64,000 nucleotides of DNA from Mesorhizobium sp. (GTDB lineage Bacteria > Pseudomonadota > Alphaproteobacteria > Rhizobiales > Rhizobiaceae), in contig NZ_SUGA01000005.1 in the NCBI RefSeq assembly GCF_004963255.1, forward strand, positions 99,144 to 163,143, given 5' to 3'. The position numbers and the translations under genes are program-made. This document shows, in pieces, positions 28,311-38,357 of the stretch. The number at the start of each line of letters is the position of its first letter. Within the stretch, counting starts at the first letter, position 1. Under the pieces are notes generated by a model that was not told where the DNA came from, did no database searches, and was given only the letters and a program-made list of their open reading frames with translations.

Positions 28311-29219
28311 TCAGCCGGCGGGACTGAAAATGCCGTCGATCGCCGGGTCGCCTTCGGTGGCGATCAGGCCGCGCGCGACCAGATCCTCGAGATGGGCGAG
28401 CACCGACAATCCTGCTGCGCCGTGCAGCCGGGGGTCGGTGTCGCGATAGATTGCTGCGACCATCTCCCTGATCGTCCGGTCGCCGGCGCGGATGCGCTCC
28501 AGGATCGCCCTTTCACGCATCTTGCGATGCGTCTTCAGGCCGCGCATGAACCTTTGGGGCGCGGTCACGGGCCCGCCATGGCCCGGCAGCAGAAGACGAT
28601 CCTCGCGCGCCAGCAGCCTGTCGAGGGAGCTCATATAGTCGGCCATGGCGCCGTCCGGCGGCGCGACGATTGAGGTCGACCAGGCCATGACATGGTCGGC
28701 CGAAAACAGGGTGCCGGTTCCCTCGAGCGCAAACACGGCATGGTTGGCGGTGTGGCCGGGCGTCAGCACGGTGCGGATCGCCCAGCCGTCGCCCTCGGTC
28801 AGCGCGTCGTCGGCCAGCGCGATATCGGGCACGAAGGCCAGGTCGGCGCTGGCGTCGAGCGGATTGACCTCGCCGATGCGCAAGGGCCGCGCCGGCCGGT
28901 GCGGGCCTTCGGCAAGCGTCGGCGCGCCGGTGCGCTCCTTCAGCCGTGCCGCCAGCGGCGAATGGTCGCGATGGGTGTGGCTGACGAAGATGTGGCTGAC
29001 CGGCCGGCCAGCGATCGCCGTGAGCAGCGTATCGAGATGCGCGTCGTCTTCCGGCCCCGGATCGATCACCGCCAGCGTGTCGCGGCCGACGAGATAGCTG
29101 TTGGTGCCGTGGAAGGTGAACGGACTCGGATTTCCGGCGGTGATGCGCAGCACATCCGGCGCAACCGTGACCGCCCGGCCGTAGGCCGGGTCGAAGCTGG
29201 TATCGAATTCAAGCGCCAT
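28311..29219 (-). CDS. Metallo-beta-lactamase-fold hydrolase
   Basis: The product has 302 residues. The zinc motif SHTHRDHSP (HxHxDH, ~78-86), the following His in LTPGHTANHAVF, Asp in FSADHVMAW and LLPGHGGPV form the metal site of the MBL superfamily. A winged-helix-like C-terminal part (RMRERAILERI, LSVLAHLEDLVARG) is typical of the LACTB2-like group. The substrate is uncertain; LACTB2-like proteins act as nucleases or thioesterases. Its start lies beside the repeat array before bioY. Confidence 0.9.
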   Translation of the reverse strand: MALEFDTSFDPAYGRAVTVAPDVLRITAGNPSPFTFHGTNSYLVGRDTLAVIDPGPEDDAHLDTLLTAIAGRPVSHIFVSHTHRDHSPLAARLKERTGAPTLAEGPHRPARPLRIGEVNPLDASADLAFVPDIALADDALTEGDGWAIRTVLTPGHTANHAVFALEGTGTLFSADHVMAWSTSIVAPPDGAMADYMSSLDRLLAREDRLLLPGHGGPVTAPQRFMRGLKTHRKMRERAILERIRAGDRTIREMVAAIYRDTDPRLHGAAGLSVLAHLEDLVARGLIATEGDPAIDGIFSPAG

Positions 29220-29287
29220 GCCGGATTCCTTTGCAATGCCGCAAAATGATTGCCGCCCGATACGGAAGCCAATATAGGAAATTCAAT

Positions 29288-29410
29288 GCATGTCGCCCAA
29301 AAGTGCGCAGCGGTTTTGGGACAAGGACATGCATCAAGAAAGTTTTTGAGCATGTCGCCCAAAAGTGCGCAGCGGTTTAGGACAACGACATGCATCAAGA
29401 GAGTTTTTGA
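29288..29410. repeat. Two tandem copies of a ~61-base hairpin repeat
   Basis: Copy 1 (29288-29349) and copy 2 (29350-29410) are nearly identical, differing at a few positions and one T. Each contains CCCAAAA facing TTTTGG, nested within ATGTC facing GACAT, so each can fold into a stem. The array lies between the divergent MBL gene and bioY, in the probable bioY leader. Confidence 0.85.
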
Positions 29411-29457
29411 AGCCAGCAAATCAGCCACCCGATGAATCAGCCAGAATGAGGAAGACC

Positions 29458-30048
29458 ATGGCAATTGCAACCACGATGCGTCCGCTCGTTTCTCTCACTC
29501 TGCCGGAGCGGGGCGCCGCGCGGCTCGCGACCCAGCTCTTCCTGGCGCTTGCCGGAACCCTGCTGCTCACGATTTCGGCCAAGACCAAAGTGGTGCTCGG
29601 TCCGGTCGACATTTCGCTGCAGACGCTGGCCGTGCTCCTGATCGCCTCGGCCTTCGGCCTGCGGCTGGCCGTCGCGACGCTGCTTCTCTACCTCGCCGAA
29701 GGCGCGTTCGGCTTGCCGGTGTTCCAGGGCACGCCGGAAAAGGGCATCGGCATCGCCTATATGCTGGGCTCGACGGGCGGCTATCTCGCCGGCTTCGTCG
29801 TCATGGCGGCGATTGCCGGCTGGGCCGCGGACCGCGGCTGGGACCGCAGCCCGTTCAAGCTGTTCGGCGCCATGCTGACGGCGGAAGTCGTCATGATGGC
29901 CATGGGCTTTGCCTGGCTGGCGATGCTCATCGGACCGGAAAAGTCCTGGCAGTTCGGCGTCCTGCCCTTCATTGCCGGCGACCTGATCAAGGTGGCTTTG
30001 GCGGCCAGCCTGGTGCCGGCCGTGTGGGCATTGCTCAAGCGCGGCTGA
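29458..30048 (+). CDS. bioY: Biotin transporter BioY (ECF S component)
   Basis: The product has 196 residues from ATG 29458, which has GAGGA five bases upstream; ATG 29446 is an alternative. Six hydrophobic segments are visible. The BioY signature spans VDISLQTLAVLLIASAFG and AEGAFGLPVFQG, followed by GSTGGYLAGFVVMA. It binds and imports biotin, alone or with an energising AT module. No BioR-like site (TTATMKATAA type) was seen upstream. A strong terminator follows. Confidence 0.94.
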   Translation: MAIATTMRPLVSLTLPERGAARLATQLFLALAGTLLLTISAKTKVVLGPVDISLQTLAVLLIASAFGLRLAVATLLLYLAEGAFGLPVFQGTPEKGIGIAYMLGSTGGYLAGFVVMAAIAGWAADRGWDRSPFKLFGAMLTAEVVMMAMGFAWLAMLIGPEKSWQFGVLPFIAGDLIKVALAASLVPAVWALLKRG

Positions 30049-30066
30049 TCGCGATCGACGAAAGAA

Positions 30067-30102
30067 GGGCCGGCGGGCAACAGGCGCCCGCCGGCCCTTT
30101 TT
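30067..30102 (+). terminator. Rho-independent terminator after bioY
   Basis: A perfect 12-base GC-rich stem, GGGCCGGCGGGC with GCCCGCCGGCCC, and a 7-base loop are followed immediately by TTTTT. It begins 19 bases after the bioY stop. Confidence 0.93.
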
Positions 30103-30188
30103 CATGCCGCAGTCGGATTTCGCTCGAAACCAATGCGTGCCGGATGATAGAAAGTGGAACCAGCGTCAGGAAGGAAGCAAACCCGACA

Positions 30189-30217
30189 TTGACAAGCCGG
30201 TGCCCGAAACCTAAGCA
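30189..30217 (+). promoter_or_regulatory. Candidate promoter of the rfbACBD operon
   Basis: TTGACA at 30189-30194 is followed after 17 bases by TAAGCA, a weak -10 element. It lies about 50 bases before the rfbA start and after the bioY terminator, the only place a promoter for the operon is expected. Confidence 0.4.
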
Positions 30218-30267
30218 CGGGCAACTTGGCGTCGAGGCGGGGGCCGCGGTAGTTCAAGGAGAGCTTG

Positions 30268-31158
30268 TTGAAAGGAATTATCCTTGCGGGCGGCAGCGGA
30301 ACACGTCTTTATCCGCTAACATTAGCTGTATCTAAGCAAATACTGCCGATCTACGACAAGCCGATGATCTATTACCCGCTGAGCGTGCTGATGCTCGCGG
30401 GAATCCGCGAGATCCTGGTCATTTCAACTCCGCGCGACTTGCCGGTCTTCCAGGCTTTGCTGGGCGACGGTTCCGAATTCGGCCTGGAGCTCTCCTATGC
30501 CGAGCAGCCGCAGCCCAATGGTCTCGCCGAAGCCTTCATCATCGGTCGCGACTTCGTCGGCAAGGACAGCGTGTCGATGATTCTCGGCGACAACATCTAT
30601 TTCGGCGGCGGCCTGTCGCGGCTCTGCGGCGAGGCGGCTGCGCGCGACGGCGGCGCCTCCGTCTTCGCCTACTATGTCGACGATCCCGAGCGCTATGGCG
30701 TGGTCTCCTTCGACAAGGTCACCGGCAGGGCTTTGACGATCGAGGAGAAGCCGCAAAAGCCGAAGTCCAACTGGGCCGTGACCGGTCTTTATTTCTACGA
30801 CAACAACGTGGTCGACATAGCTTCGAACATCCGCCCTTCGGCGCGCGGCGAGCTCGAGATCACGGCGGTCAACAACGTCTATCTCGAGCGCGGCGAATTG
30901 CATGTCCACCGCCTCGGCCGCGGCTATGCCTGGCTCGACACCGGCACGCATGACAGCCTGCTCGAGGCCTCGTCCTTCGTGCGCACGATCGAGCATCGCC
31001 AGGGCATCAAGATCGCATGCCCCGAGGAGATTGCGCTGGAGCAGCGCTGGATCAGCGCCGACAAGGTTCTGGATCGCGCGGCGCGGCTCGGCAAGAACGA
31101 ATATGCCGCCTATCTGCGCCGGCGGGTGGCCGATCTGATGGAGGAACAGGGTGCTTGA
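30268..31158 (+). CDS. rfbA: Glucose-1-phosphate thymidylyltransferase
   Basis: The product has 296 residues with a TTG start; AAGGAGA lies five to eleven bases before, and TTG 30265 is an equal alternative. It begins [17 protein letters not shown] and has the nucleotidyltransferase features [47 protein letters not shown] and [13 protein letters not shown]. It makes dTDP-glucose from dTTP and glucose-1-P. It is the first of four dTDP-rhamnose genes and overlaps rfbC by 8 bases. Confidence 0.97.
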   Translation: MKGIILAGGSGTRLYPLTLAVSKQILPIYDKPMIYYPLSVLMLAGIREILVISTPRDLPVFQALLGDGSEFGLELSYAEQPQPNGLAEAFIIGRDFVGKDSVSMILGDNIYFGGGLSRLCGEAAARDGGASVFAYYVDDPERYGVVSFDKVTGRALTIEEKPQKPKSNWAVTGLYFYDNNVVDIASNIRPSARGELEITAVNNVYLERGELHVHRLGRGYAWLDTGTHDSLLEASSFVRTIEHRQGIKIACPEEIALEQRWISADKVLDRAARLGKNEYAAYLRRRVADLMEEQGA

Positions 31159-31719
31159 GGTCAGGCCGCTCGGCCTCGACGGCGTGCTGGAGATCGTGCC
31201 GAAGCGGCATGGCGACGCGCGCGGTTTTTTCAGCGAGACCTGGAATGCCGAACGCTTCGCCGAGGCCGGCATCCATCTCGCCTTCGTGCAGGACAACCAT
31301 TCCTACTCCGCCGCGGCCGGCGTGTTGCGCGGGCTGCATTACCAGCTGCCGCCGCGCGCCCAGGACAAGTTGCTGCGCGTCGTCAGGGGCAGCGTGTTCG
31401 ATGTCGTGGTCGACATCCGCCGCGCCTCGCCGACTTTCGGCAAATGGGAGGGGCTGGAGGTGTCGGCGCAGAAGGGCAACCAGATCCTCGTGCCGAAAGG
31501 TTTCGCGCATGGCTTCGTCACGCTCGTGCCGGATACGGAGGTGATCTACAAGGTGACCGACACCTATTCGCCCGGGCACGACCGGTCGATCCGTTTCGAC
31601 GACCTCGCAATCGGCATCGAGTGGCCGGCGCTTGCCGGCGGATTCCAGCTTTCGGACAAGGACCAAAAGGCGCCAACGCTGGCCATGGCGGAGGTGTTTG
31701 AGTCCGCGGAGGGGGTGGC

Positions 31720-31723
<4 letters not shown>
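31151..31723 (+). CDS. rfbC: dTDP-4-dehydrorhamnose 3,5-epimerase
   Basis: The product has 190 residues with a GTG start overlapping the end of rfbA. Cupin-fold RmlC motifs are [30 protein letters not shown] with the catalytic His, [18 protein letters not shown] and [20 protein letters not shown]. It epimerises C3 and C5 of dTDP-4-keto-6-deoxyglucose. It overlaps rfbB by four bases (ATGA). Confidence 0.97.
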
Positions 31724-32834
<1,111 letters not shown>

Positions 32835-32838
<4 letters not shown>

Positions 32839-33782
32839 GGCTTGCCGTCACCGGACGCGAGGGCCAGGTCGCCGCCAGCCTGGTCGAGGCGGCGCGGGGC
32901 CGCGACGATCTCGAGATCGTCGCCGTCGGCCGCCCGGCGCTAGACCTTGCGCGGCCCGACACGGTGCTAGCCGCACTCGAAGCGGCAAGGCCCGACATCG
33001 TCGTTTCCGCCGCCGCCTACACCGCCGTTGACCAGGCCGAGGACGAGAAGGATCTGGCCTTCGGGGTGAACGCCACCGGCGCCGGCAAGGTGGCCGAGGC
33101 CGCGGCAAGGCTCGGCGTCCCCGTCATCCATCTGTCGACCGACTATGTCTTCGACGGCGCCAAGGACGGCGCCTATGTCGAGACCGACCCGACTGCGCCC
33201 CTCGGCGTCTACGGCGCTTCCAAGCTCGCCGGCGAGGAGGCGGTGGCCGCCGCCAATCCGCGCCACATCATCTTGCGCACGGCCTGGGTCTACAGCCCTT
33301 TCGGCAAGAACTTCGTCAAGACGATGCTGCGGCTGGCCAGCGACCGCGACGAGATTGCCGTCGTCGCCGATCAATGGGGCAATCCGACCTCGGCGCTCGA
33401 CATCGCCGACGCCATCCTGAATGCGGCGGCGAGGCTGCGGGACGACAGGAATTTCGCCGCCTTCGGTGTCTACCACCTGGCGGGCGAGGGCGACACCAAC
33501 TGGAGCGGCTTTGCCCGTCACATCCTCGACACAAGCCGGGCGTTTGGTGGCCCGCACGCGAAAGTGCGCGATATCGCGACGGCGGATTATCCGACCAAGG
33601 CGAGGCGCCCGCAAAATTCGCGGCTTTCGAGCGCGAAGTTTGAGAGTGTGTTCGGGTGGCGGGCGCCGCACTGGCGGGAGGCGACGGAGAGGGTGGTCAG
33701 CAGGCTCCTGCACGATCGAATAGATAATTGCTGTCCGCTTGTTGGGACGGCGAACTTGTCTGGCAGTGCGACGCAGCGATGA
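32835..33782 (+). CDS. rfbD: dTDP-4-dehydrorhamnose reductase
   Basis: The product has 315 residues with a GTG start in the GTGA overlap with rfbB. Motifs are [57 protein letters not shown] (catalytic Tyr/Lys) and [18 protein letters not shown]. It finishes dTDP-L-rhamnose. The normal RmlD end (VVSRLLH) is followed by a ~20-residue tail containing NCCPLVG with lower GC, which looks like read-through across an island boundary. Its stop overlaps the next ATG (ATGA). Confidence 0.95.
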
Positions 33783-36700
33783 TCCCTTTTACGTCGACGA
33801 CGTTTCGGTTCCCTGACCTTGTAGCTCCATCTGCGTGGGTCGAGCATGTCCCGTTCATGTTCTGGCTCGTCGACGCGCTTCGTCCGCGTCGGTTCGTCGA
33901 GCTTGGCACACACACCGGGGTCTCTTACTGCGCTGCCTGTCAGGCTATCGAACTGCTGCATCTTTCTTGCAGCAGCTACGCAATCGACACCTGGAAGGGT
34001 GATGAGCATGCGGGCTTTTATGGCGAGGAGATCTATTCCGCTTTAGCCGCCTATCATGCGCAAAAATATGCGGCCTTTTCGTCTCTCGTGCGGTCGACTT
34101 TCGATGAAGCAGTCAGCCATTTCGAGGATGAAAGCATCGATCTGCTGCATATTGATGGCCTGCACAGTTATGAGGCTGTCCGCCATGACTTCGTGACTTG
34201 GCGGTCGAAGTTGACACAAAACGCCATTGTGCTCTTTCACGACACGAATGTGCGTGAGCGTGATTTCGGCGTCTTTCGCTTTTGGAGCGAGGTGTCCGAA
34301 GGCCGGCCGCATTTCGAATTCCTGCATGGACACGGCTTGGGCGTTCTGGCGCTTGGCGAGAACTATCCGAAGGCGGTGGAGGCGCTCTTCGCCGCTGACA
34401 GACACGAGAGCGGCACAGAGGCCGTACGAGCTGCGTTCGCCTATCTTGGCCAGGCAGTCGCGCAGCGCGACAATGCGGCCCGTTCGGCCGAGCAGGCGCA
34501 GGCACAGCTCGCGCGAAGCCGCGAAGAGTGGCGGCAACAGGTCGAGCAGCGCGACAGTGAGATCGCAGCGCTGACAGTCGAGCGTGAGAAGATCCGCGCC
34601 GTCGCTCAAGCGTTTGAATCGGCCAACACAAAGCTTGCGGCAAAGAACGATGAGATCGTGGCGTTGGAACAGACCGTGACGCGCGCTCTCGAATTGGCCG
34701 ATACAAACCTCGCGGCAAGGGACAATAGCATCGCGATGCTTGAGCGTCAGGTGCAAGACCGCGATCACCAGATGATCGCGTTGAAGCGCGAGATGGAATT
34801 GGTTCGTATCAGCCGGGTCTGGCGCTATCGATCGCTACTGCGAAGGCTTGCTTCGTTTCCCGACAGGATGGCTTTCTATCTCGGGCGGCCCATCGTGCCG
34901 CGCGCGCTCTATCACTTGGAAAGTGTGACGCCTGGGAAGCAGGCCACGGAGTGGACGGTAACGGGCGATGATCCGCAGCTCGAGCTTCTTTGGTCGGGTT
35001 CCTTGCCGCTTGCCCCTGGACACTACCGGCTTACCCTCCGTGGACCGGCCGATGCGGAAACGTTCGCGGACACTCGCCTCTACATAGACAGCGGCAGAGG
35101 ATATAACGAAGTCGAGCGGATCGATTTGCGATTTCATTCGAACGGCGGAGGCTTGGCCGAGACGATCTTTCCACTCTACGCGCAAGCCGCAAAACTTCGG
35201 TTCGATCCGAGCGACCGTTCCCGCCAGATCACGATCGATCACGCGCGGCTGCGCAAGGTCGGGCGGCTCGAATACTATGCGCGGCTCATCGCGAGGCTTG
35301 CGCTTCGCCACCTGAAGAGCCCCAGCGCTCTGAGACGGTCTGCCAAACGCGCCGCGAACATATTGAGGGAAGGCGGCCTGTCGGGGTTTGCAGCCACTCT
35401 GCGTTCGGCGGAGGCGCGAGGCGCTCTGGGCAGCATTACCTATGAAGGGTGGATTGCTCTCAATGACACGCCGACGGAAGACGACATTTCGGATCTTCGC
35501 CGCCGCCTGGCCGAGCTCAAGGTGAAACCCCTCATTTCAGTGCTCATGCCGGTCTACGACACGCCCGAAGGGCTCCTTCGGGAAGCAATCGAAAGCGTAC
35601 GTGCCCAGATCTATCAGAACTGGGAGCTCTGTATTGCGGACGACTGCTCGACGAAGCCGCACATGCGGCTCATTCTGAACGACTATGCAAAACGCGATCC
35701 TCGTATCAAGATCGTGCTTCGCGAGGAGAATGGCCACATCTCCCGGGCGTCCAATTCCGCGCTGGAACTCGTCACCGGCGAGTGGGTTGCCATGCTCGAC
35801 CATGACGATGTTCTGCGCCCGCACGCGCTTGCCGAGGTAGCGCTGGAACTCGATCGCCATCCCGACTCAGAGTTGATCTACAGCGATGAGGACAAGATCG
35901 ATTCGGAAGGGAGGCGTTACGATCCCTGCTTCAAGCCGGATTTCTCGCGTGAGCTGTTCCGGTCCCAGAACTATCTCAACCATCTTACCTTGCATCGCGC
36001 CGAAAATATTCGCGCCGTCGGTGGTTGGCGCTCCGGTTTCGAGGGCAGCCAGGATTATGACCTCAATCTGCGTATCTTTGAGCGTATAGACGCTCGGAAA
36101 ATCCGGCATATTCCGAAGGTGCTGTACCATTGGCGCGCCGTGGAGGGCTCGACCGCGCTTGATGGTTCGCAAAAGAACTACGCTCACATGGCCGGATTGC
36201 GCGCTCTGGAAGAGCATGTCGAACGCATGAGGCTGCCGGCAAGGGTCGAGGAAGCGCCGGGCACACCTTATTATCGCCTTCGGTTCTCGGTGCCTGAACC
36301 GCAACCGCTTGTCAGCCTTGTCATTCCAACCCGGGACAAGGTGGACCTCTTGCGAAATTGCGTGAATTCCATTCGCGAGAAAACCACTTACGGCAACTAC
36401 GAAATTCTCGTGGTCGACAATGGGTCGGTGGAGCAGGAAACGCTTGCCTATTTCAGCGACTTGAAAAAGGCGGAGAATATACGCGTGCTCCGCTACGACA
36501 AACCGTTCAATTATTCGGCGATCAACAACTTTGGAGTGCTGAACGCGAAAGGGTCGATCATCGGATTGATCAATAACGATATCGAAGTGATCTCACCCGA
36601 CTGGCTGACGGAGATGGTTTCCTGGGCGATACAGCCGGATATCGGCTGCGTCGGCGCGAAGCTCTATTATGCCGATGACACCATTCAGCATGCTGGAGTC

Positions 36701-37126
36701 ATTGTCGGCGTGGGCGGAGTTGCTGGGCATTCACACAAATACTTCCCCCGCCATCACCCCGGCTACTTTGCCAGGTTAAAGGTTTTGCAGAACCTTTCCG
36801 CCGTTACGGCAGCTTGCCTCCTGATCCGCAAGAATGTGTTCGAAGAAGTGGGTGGTCTCAATGAGGTCGACCTGACTGTCGCCTTCAACGATGTCGATCT
36901 TTGTCTGAAAGCGCAGGAAGCCGGATATTTAAACGTCTGGACGCCGTATGCCGAGCTTTACCATCTGGAAAGTATCTCTCGCGGTGCGGAGGACGCGCCA
37001 GAAAAAGTTGAGAGGTTCAAAAATGAAATTAATTTTATGAAGGAGGAATGGAAAAAGGTTATTGAGCGTGACCCATTTTACTCTCCGAATTTGACTAAGG
37101 CGCGTGAAGATTTCTCGCTGAGCTGA
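33779..37126 (+). CDS. Multidomain protein: SAM methyltransferase, coiled coil, two GT2 glycosyltransferase domains
   Basis: The 1115-residue product starts in the ATGA overlap with rfbD; an in-frame start 17 codons earlier is less likely. Residues ~30-200 look like a class I methyltransferase (FVELGTHTGVSYCAACQ, LLHIDGLHSYEAVRHDF, LFHDTNVRERDFGVFRFW). Residues ~220-340 are a heptad-rich coiled coil. Residues ~370-470 are beta-rich. Two GT-A domains follow: ~582-800 (LISVLMPVYDTPEG, DDCSTKP, MLDHDDVLRP, SDEDKID) and ~842-1095 (LVSLVIPTRDK, VVDNGSVEQE, INNDIEVI). Its operon suggests rhamnose transfer plus methylation. GC falls toward its 3' end. Confidence 0.88.
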   Translation: MIPFTSTTFRFPDLVAPSAWVEHVPFMFWLVDALRPRRFVELGTHTGVSYCAACQAIELLHLSCSSYAIDTWKGDEHAGFYGEEIYSALAAYHAQKYAAFSSLVRSTFDEAVSHFEDESIDLLHIDGLHSYEAVRHDFVTWRSKLTQNAIVLFHDTNVRERDFGVFRFWSEVSEGRPHFEFLHGHGLGVLALGENYPKAVEALFAADRHESGTEAVRAAFAYLGQAVAQRDNAARSAEQAQAQLARSREEWRQQVEQRDSEIAALTVEREKIRAVAQAFESANTKLAAKNDEIVALEQTVTRALELADTNLAARDNSIAMLERQVQDRDHQMIALKREMELVRISRVWRYRSLLRRLASFPDRMAFYLGRPIVPRALYHLESVTPGKQATEWTVTGDDPQLELLWSGSLPLAPGHYRLTLRGPADAETFADTRLYIDSGRGYNEVERIDLRFHSNGGGLAETIFPLYAQAAKLRFDPSDRSRQITIDHARLRKVGRLEYYARLIARLALRHLKSPSALRRSAKRAANILREGGLSGFAATLRSAEARGALGSITYEGWIALNDTPTEDDISDLRRRLAELKVKPLISVLMPVYDTPEGLLREAIESVRAQIYQNWELCIADDCSTKPHMRLILNDYAKRDPRIKIVLREENGHISRASNSALELVTGEWVAMLDHDDVLRPHALAEVALELDRHPDSELIYSDEDKIDSEGRRYDPCFKPDFSRELFRSQNYLNHLTLHRAENIRAVGGWRSGFEGSQDYDLNLRIFERIDARKIRHIPKVLYHWRAVEGSTALDGSQKNYAHMAGLRALEEHVERMRLPARVEEAPGTPYYRLRFSVPEPQPLVSLVIPTRDKVDLLRNCVNSIREKTTYGNYEILVVDNGSVEQETLAYFSDLKKAENIRVLRYDKPFNYSAINNFGVLNAKGSIIGLINNDIEVISPDWLTEMVSWAIQPDIGCVGAKLYYADDTIQHAGVIVGVGGVAGHSHKYFPRHHPGYFARLKVLQNLSAVTAACLLIRKNVFEEVGGLNEVDLTVAFNDVDLCLKAQEAGYLNVWTPYAELYHLESISRGAEDAPEKVERFKNEINFMKEEWKKVIERDPFYSPNLTKAREDFSLS

Positions 37127-37157
37127 TCTCTATAAACTAGTAGAAAAAGAGAAATTT

Positions 37158-37180
37158 CCATTGGATAGAATAGCCAATGG
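37158..37180. terminator. Weak hairpin between convergent genes
   Basis: CCATTGG and CCAATGG form a 7-base stem with a 9-base loop between the convergent methyltransferase/glycosyltransferase and sulfotransferase genes. The surroundings are AT-rich but neither strand has a clear T-run, so termination is only suggested. Confidence 0.35.
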
Positions 37181-37210
37181 GCGGTGAGATAATAAAAGAA
37201 ATTGAAATAT

Positions 37211-38056
37211 CTATTTGGCGTTGCTAAGTCTTTTGCGCTGCGCTTCTCGAATTATCTGTTCAACATATTGGCTGCTGTTCTCGGGATTAATTGCGTGTTT
37301 TGGACCAGTCGGCGCAAAATCGTAACCGAGCAACTGAGCAGTGTTACCGAGTATCTCACGTAGCCATTCGTAGTCGCTTGGATGGAAGAATGCGTGCCAA
37401 TCATCTTCGCCGCCCGACCGGCGCGTTCTCCGCAGGTCGTCGCCTACATCGCGACTCCCCACAAGCAAGTCACGCAGAGGGTGATCCGTTAAGTTGCCGG
37501 AGACGAAATCCTCATACCTCAATACCGTTTTCAATTCCTTTGGCAGGTTTGAAAGGTACTCCGCATATCGGATCGCCGCCGTGGATGACTGCTTGATTTC
37601 CTCGGCGCCAAACACGTTGAAGTTGGTAGCTAAGTGATGGGTGATGTCACGAAGGGATACCGCACCAGGGTCGCTTTCCTTGCGGCGGAAGATTTCGAGC
37701 CACTTTTGCACGTCAGACTCGGAGGAAGCCCTATTTTCAAAATACGGGTAAGCAACATAATGCAAGCGGCTTATGATTTCTGCTCTAGGGTCGCGAACAA
37801 TAAAGATGTTTGCTAAAAAATTGGTATTGAATTCATTATATACTATAGAGTTAAACAAATTTGGCCGATCAACCCAGTGATCATATAATACTTTTACTAC
37901 GCAATCATTTTCACGCGTAGATATTGCTTCGAAGAAGGAGGCGTCTTTTGGTTCCATATAATAGTCATTTATTGACATGGTATTTTGGATAGTTTTTGAG
38001 ACTACAGTCGTGCCGGTTTTGGCTAGGCCGATCACAAAATATTTGCGAATATTCAA
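37211..38056 (-). CDS. Sulfotransferase-like P-loop protein
   Basis: The product has 281 residues. The TTG start is fixed by an in-frame TAA immediately upstream and by GGGAGA about eight bases before. It has a PAPS 5'-phosphosulfate-binding loop FVIGLAKTGTTVVSK (~7-21) and a 3'-phosphate-binding stretch IFIVRDPRAEIISR (~84-97), then VLRYEDFVSGN, typical of carbohydrate sulfotransferases. The gene is markedly AT-rich compared with its neighbours, a sign of transfer. With cysD-cysNC-cysQ at 52-55.7 kb supplying PAPS, it probably sulfates a surface sugar. The acceptor is unknown. Confidence 0.82.
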   Translation of the reverse strand: MNIRKYFVIGLAKTGTTVVSKTIQNTMSINDYYMEPKDASFFEAISTRENDCVVKVLYDHWVDRPNLFNSIVYNEFNTNFLANIFIVRDPRAEIISRLHYVAYPYFENRASSESDVQKWLEIFRRKESDPGAVSLRDITHHLATNFNVFGAEEIKQSSTAAIRYAEYLSNLPKELKTVLRYEDFVSGNLTDHPLRDLLVGSRDVGDDLRRTRRSGGEDDWHAFFHPSDYEWLREILGNTAQLLGYDFAPTGPKHAINPENSSQYVEQIIREAQRKRLSNAK

Positions 38057-38357
38057 TTATGAATCTCCCATATTTTATAGTGTATAAGGCTGTGGGGCTT
38101 GGAACTTTACCATGCCAACGGTGGAGCCCGGGTCGGCGATCGCTCACGTCAGCGAATCTTAGATAGCCGAAAAAGGTCCGTGGCTTACGCCGCCGCATCT
38201 GAGTTCTTCTTCATAGTTGCGTTGACATTTGACCTGCTGGCTTCCGAGCGGCATAGCGTTTTGTCGGACCTCCTTCAATCTTGTACCGCAGTCTGCGTTC
38301 GCGTTTTGTGGTCCGATTCTACTGATTAGGTCGGTTACTGGGGGTGGGCTATGCGAT
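38057..38357. other. Intergenic gap upstream of the sulfotransferase gene
   Basis: This 301-base AT-richer stretch separates the sulfotransferase start from the stop of the GtrC-like gene. It presumably carries the sulfotransferase promoter, but no convincing -35/-10 pair, gene or repeat was identified. Confidence 0.5.

Noticed and set aside
29288..29410. CRISPR array
   Set aside because: There are only two adjoining units without spacers, and no cas genes; this is a tandem intergenic repeat.
29220..29457. BioR operator or biotin riboswitch before bioY
   Set aside because: No TTATMKATAA-type dyad was seen, and the visible structure is explained by the repeats.
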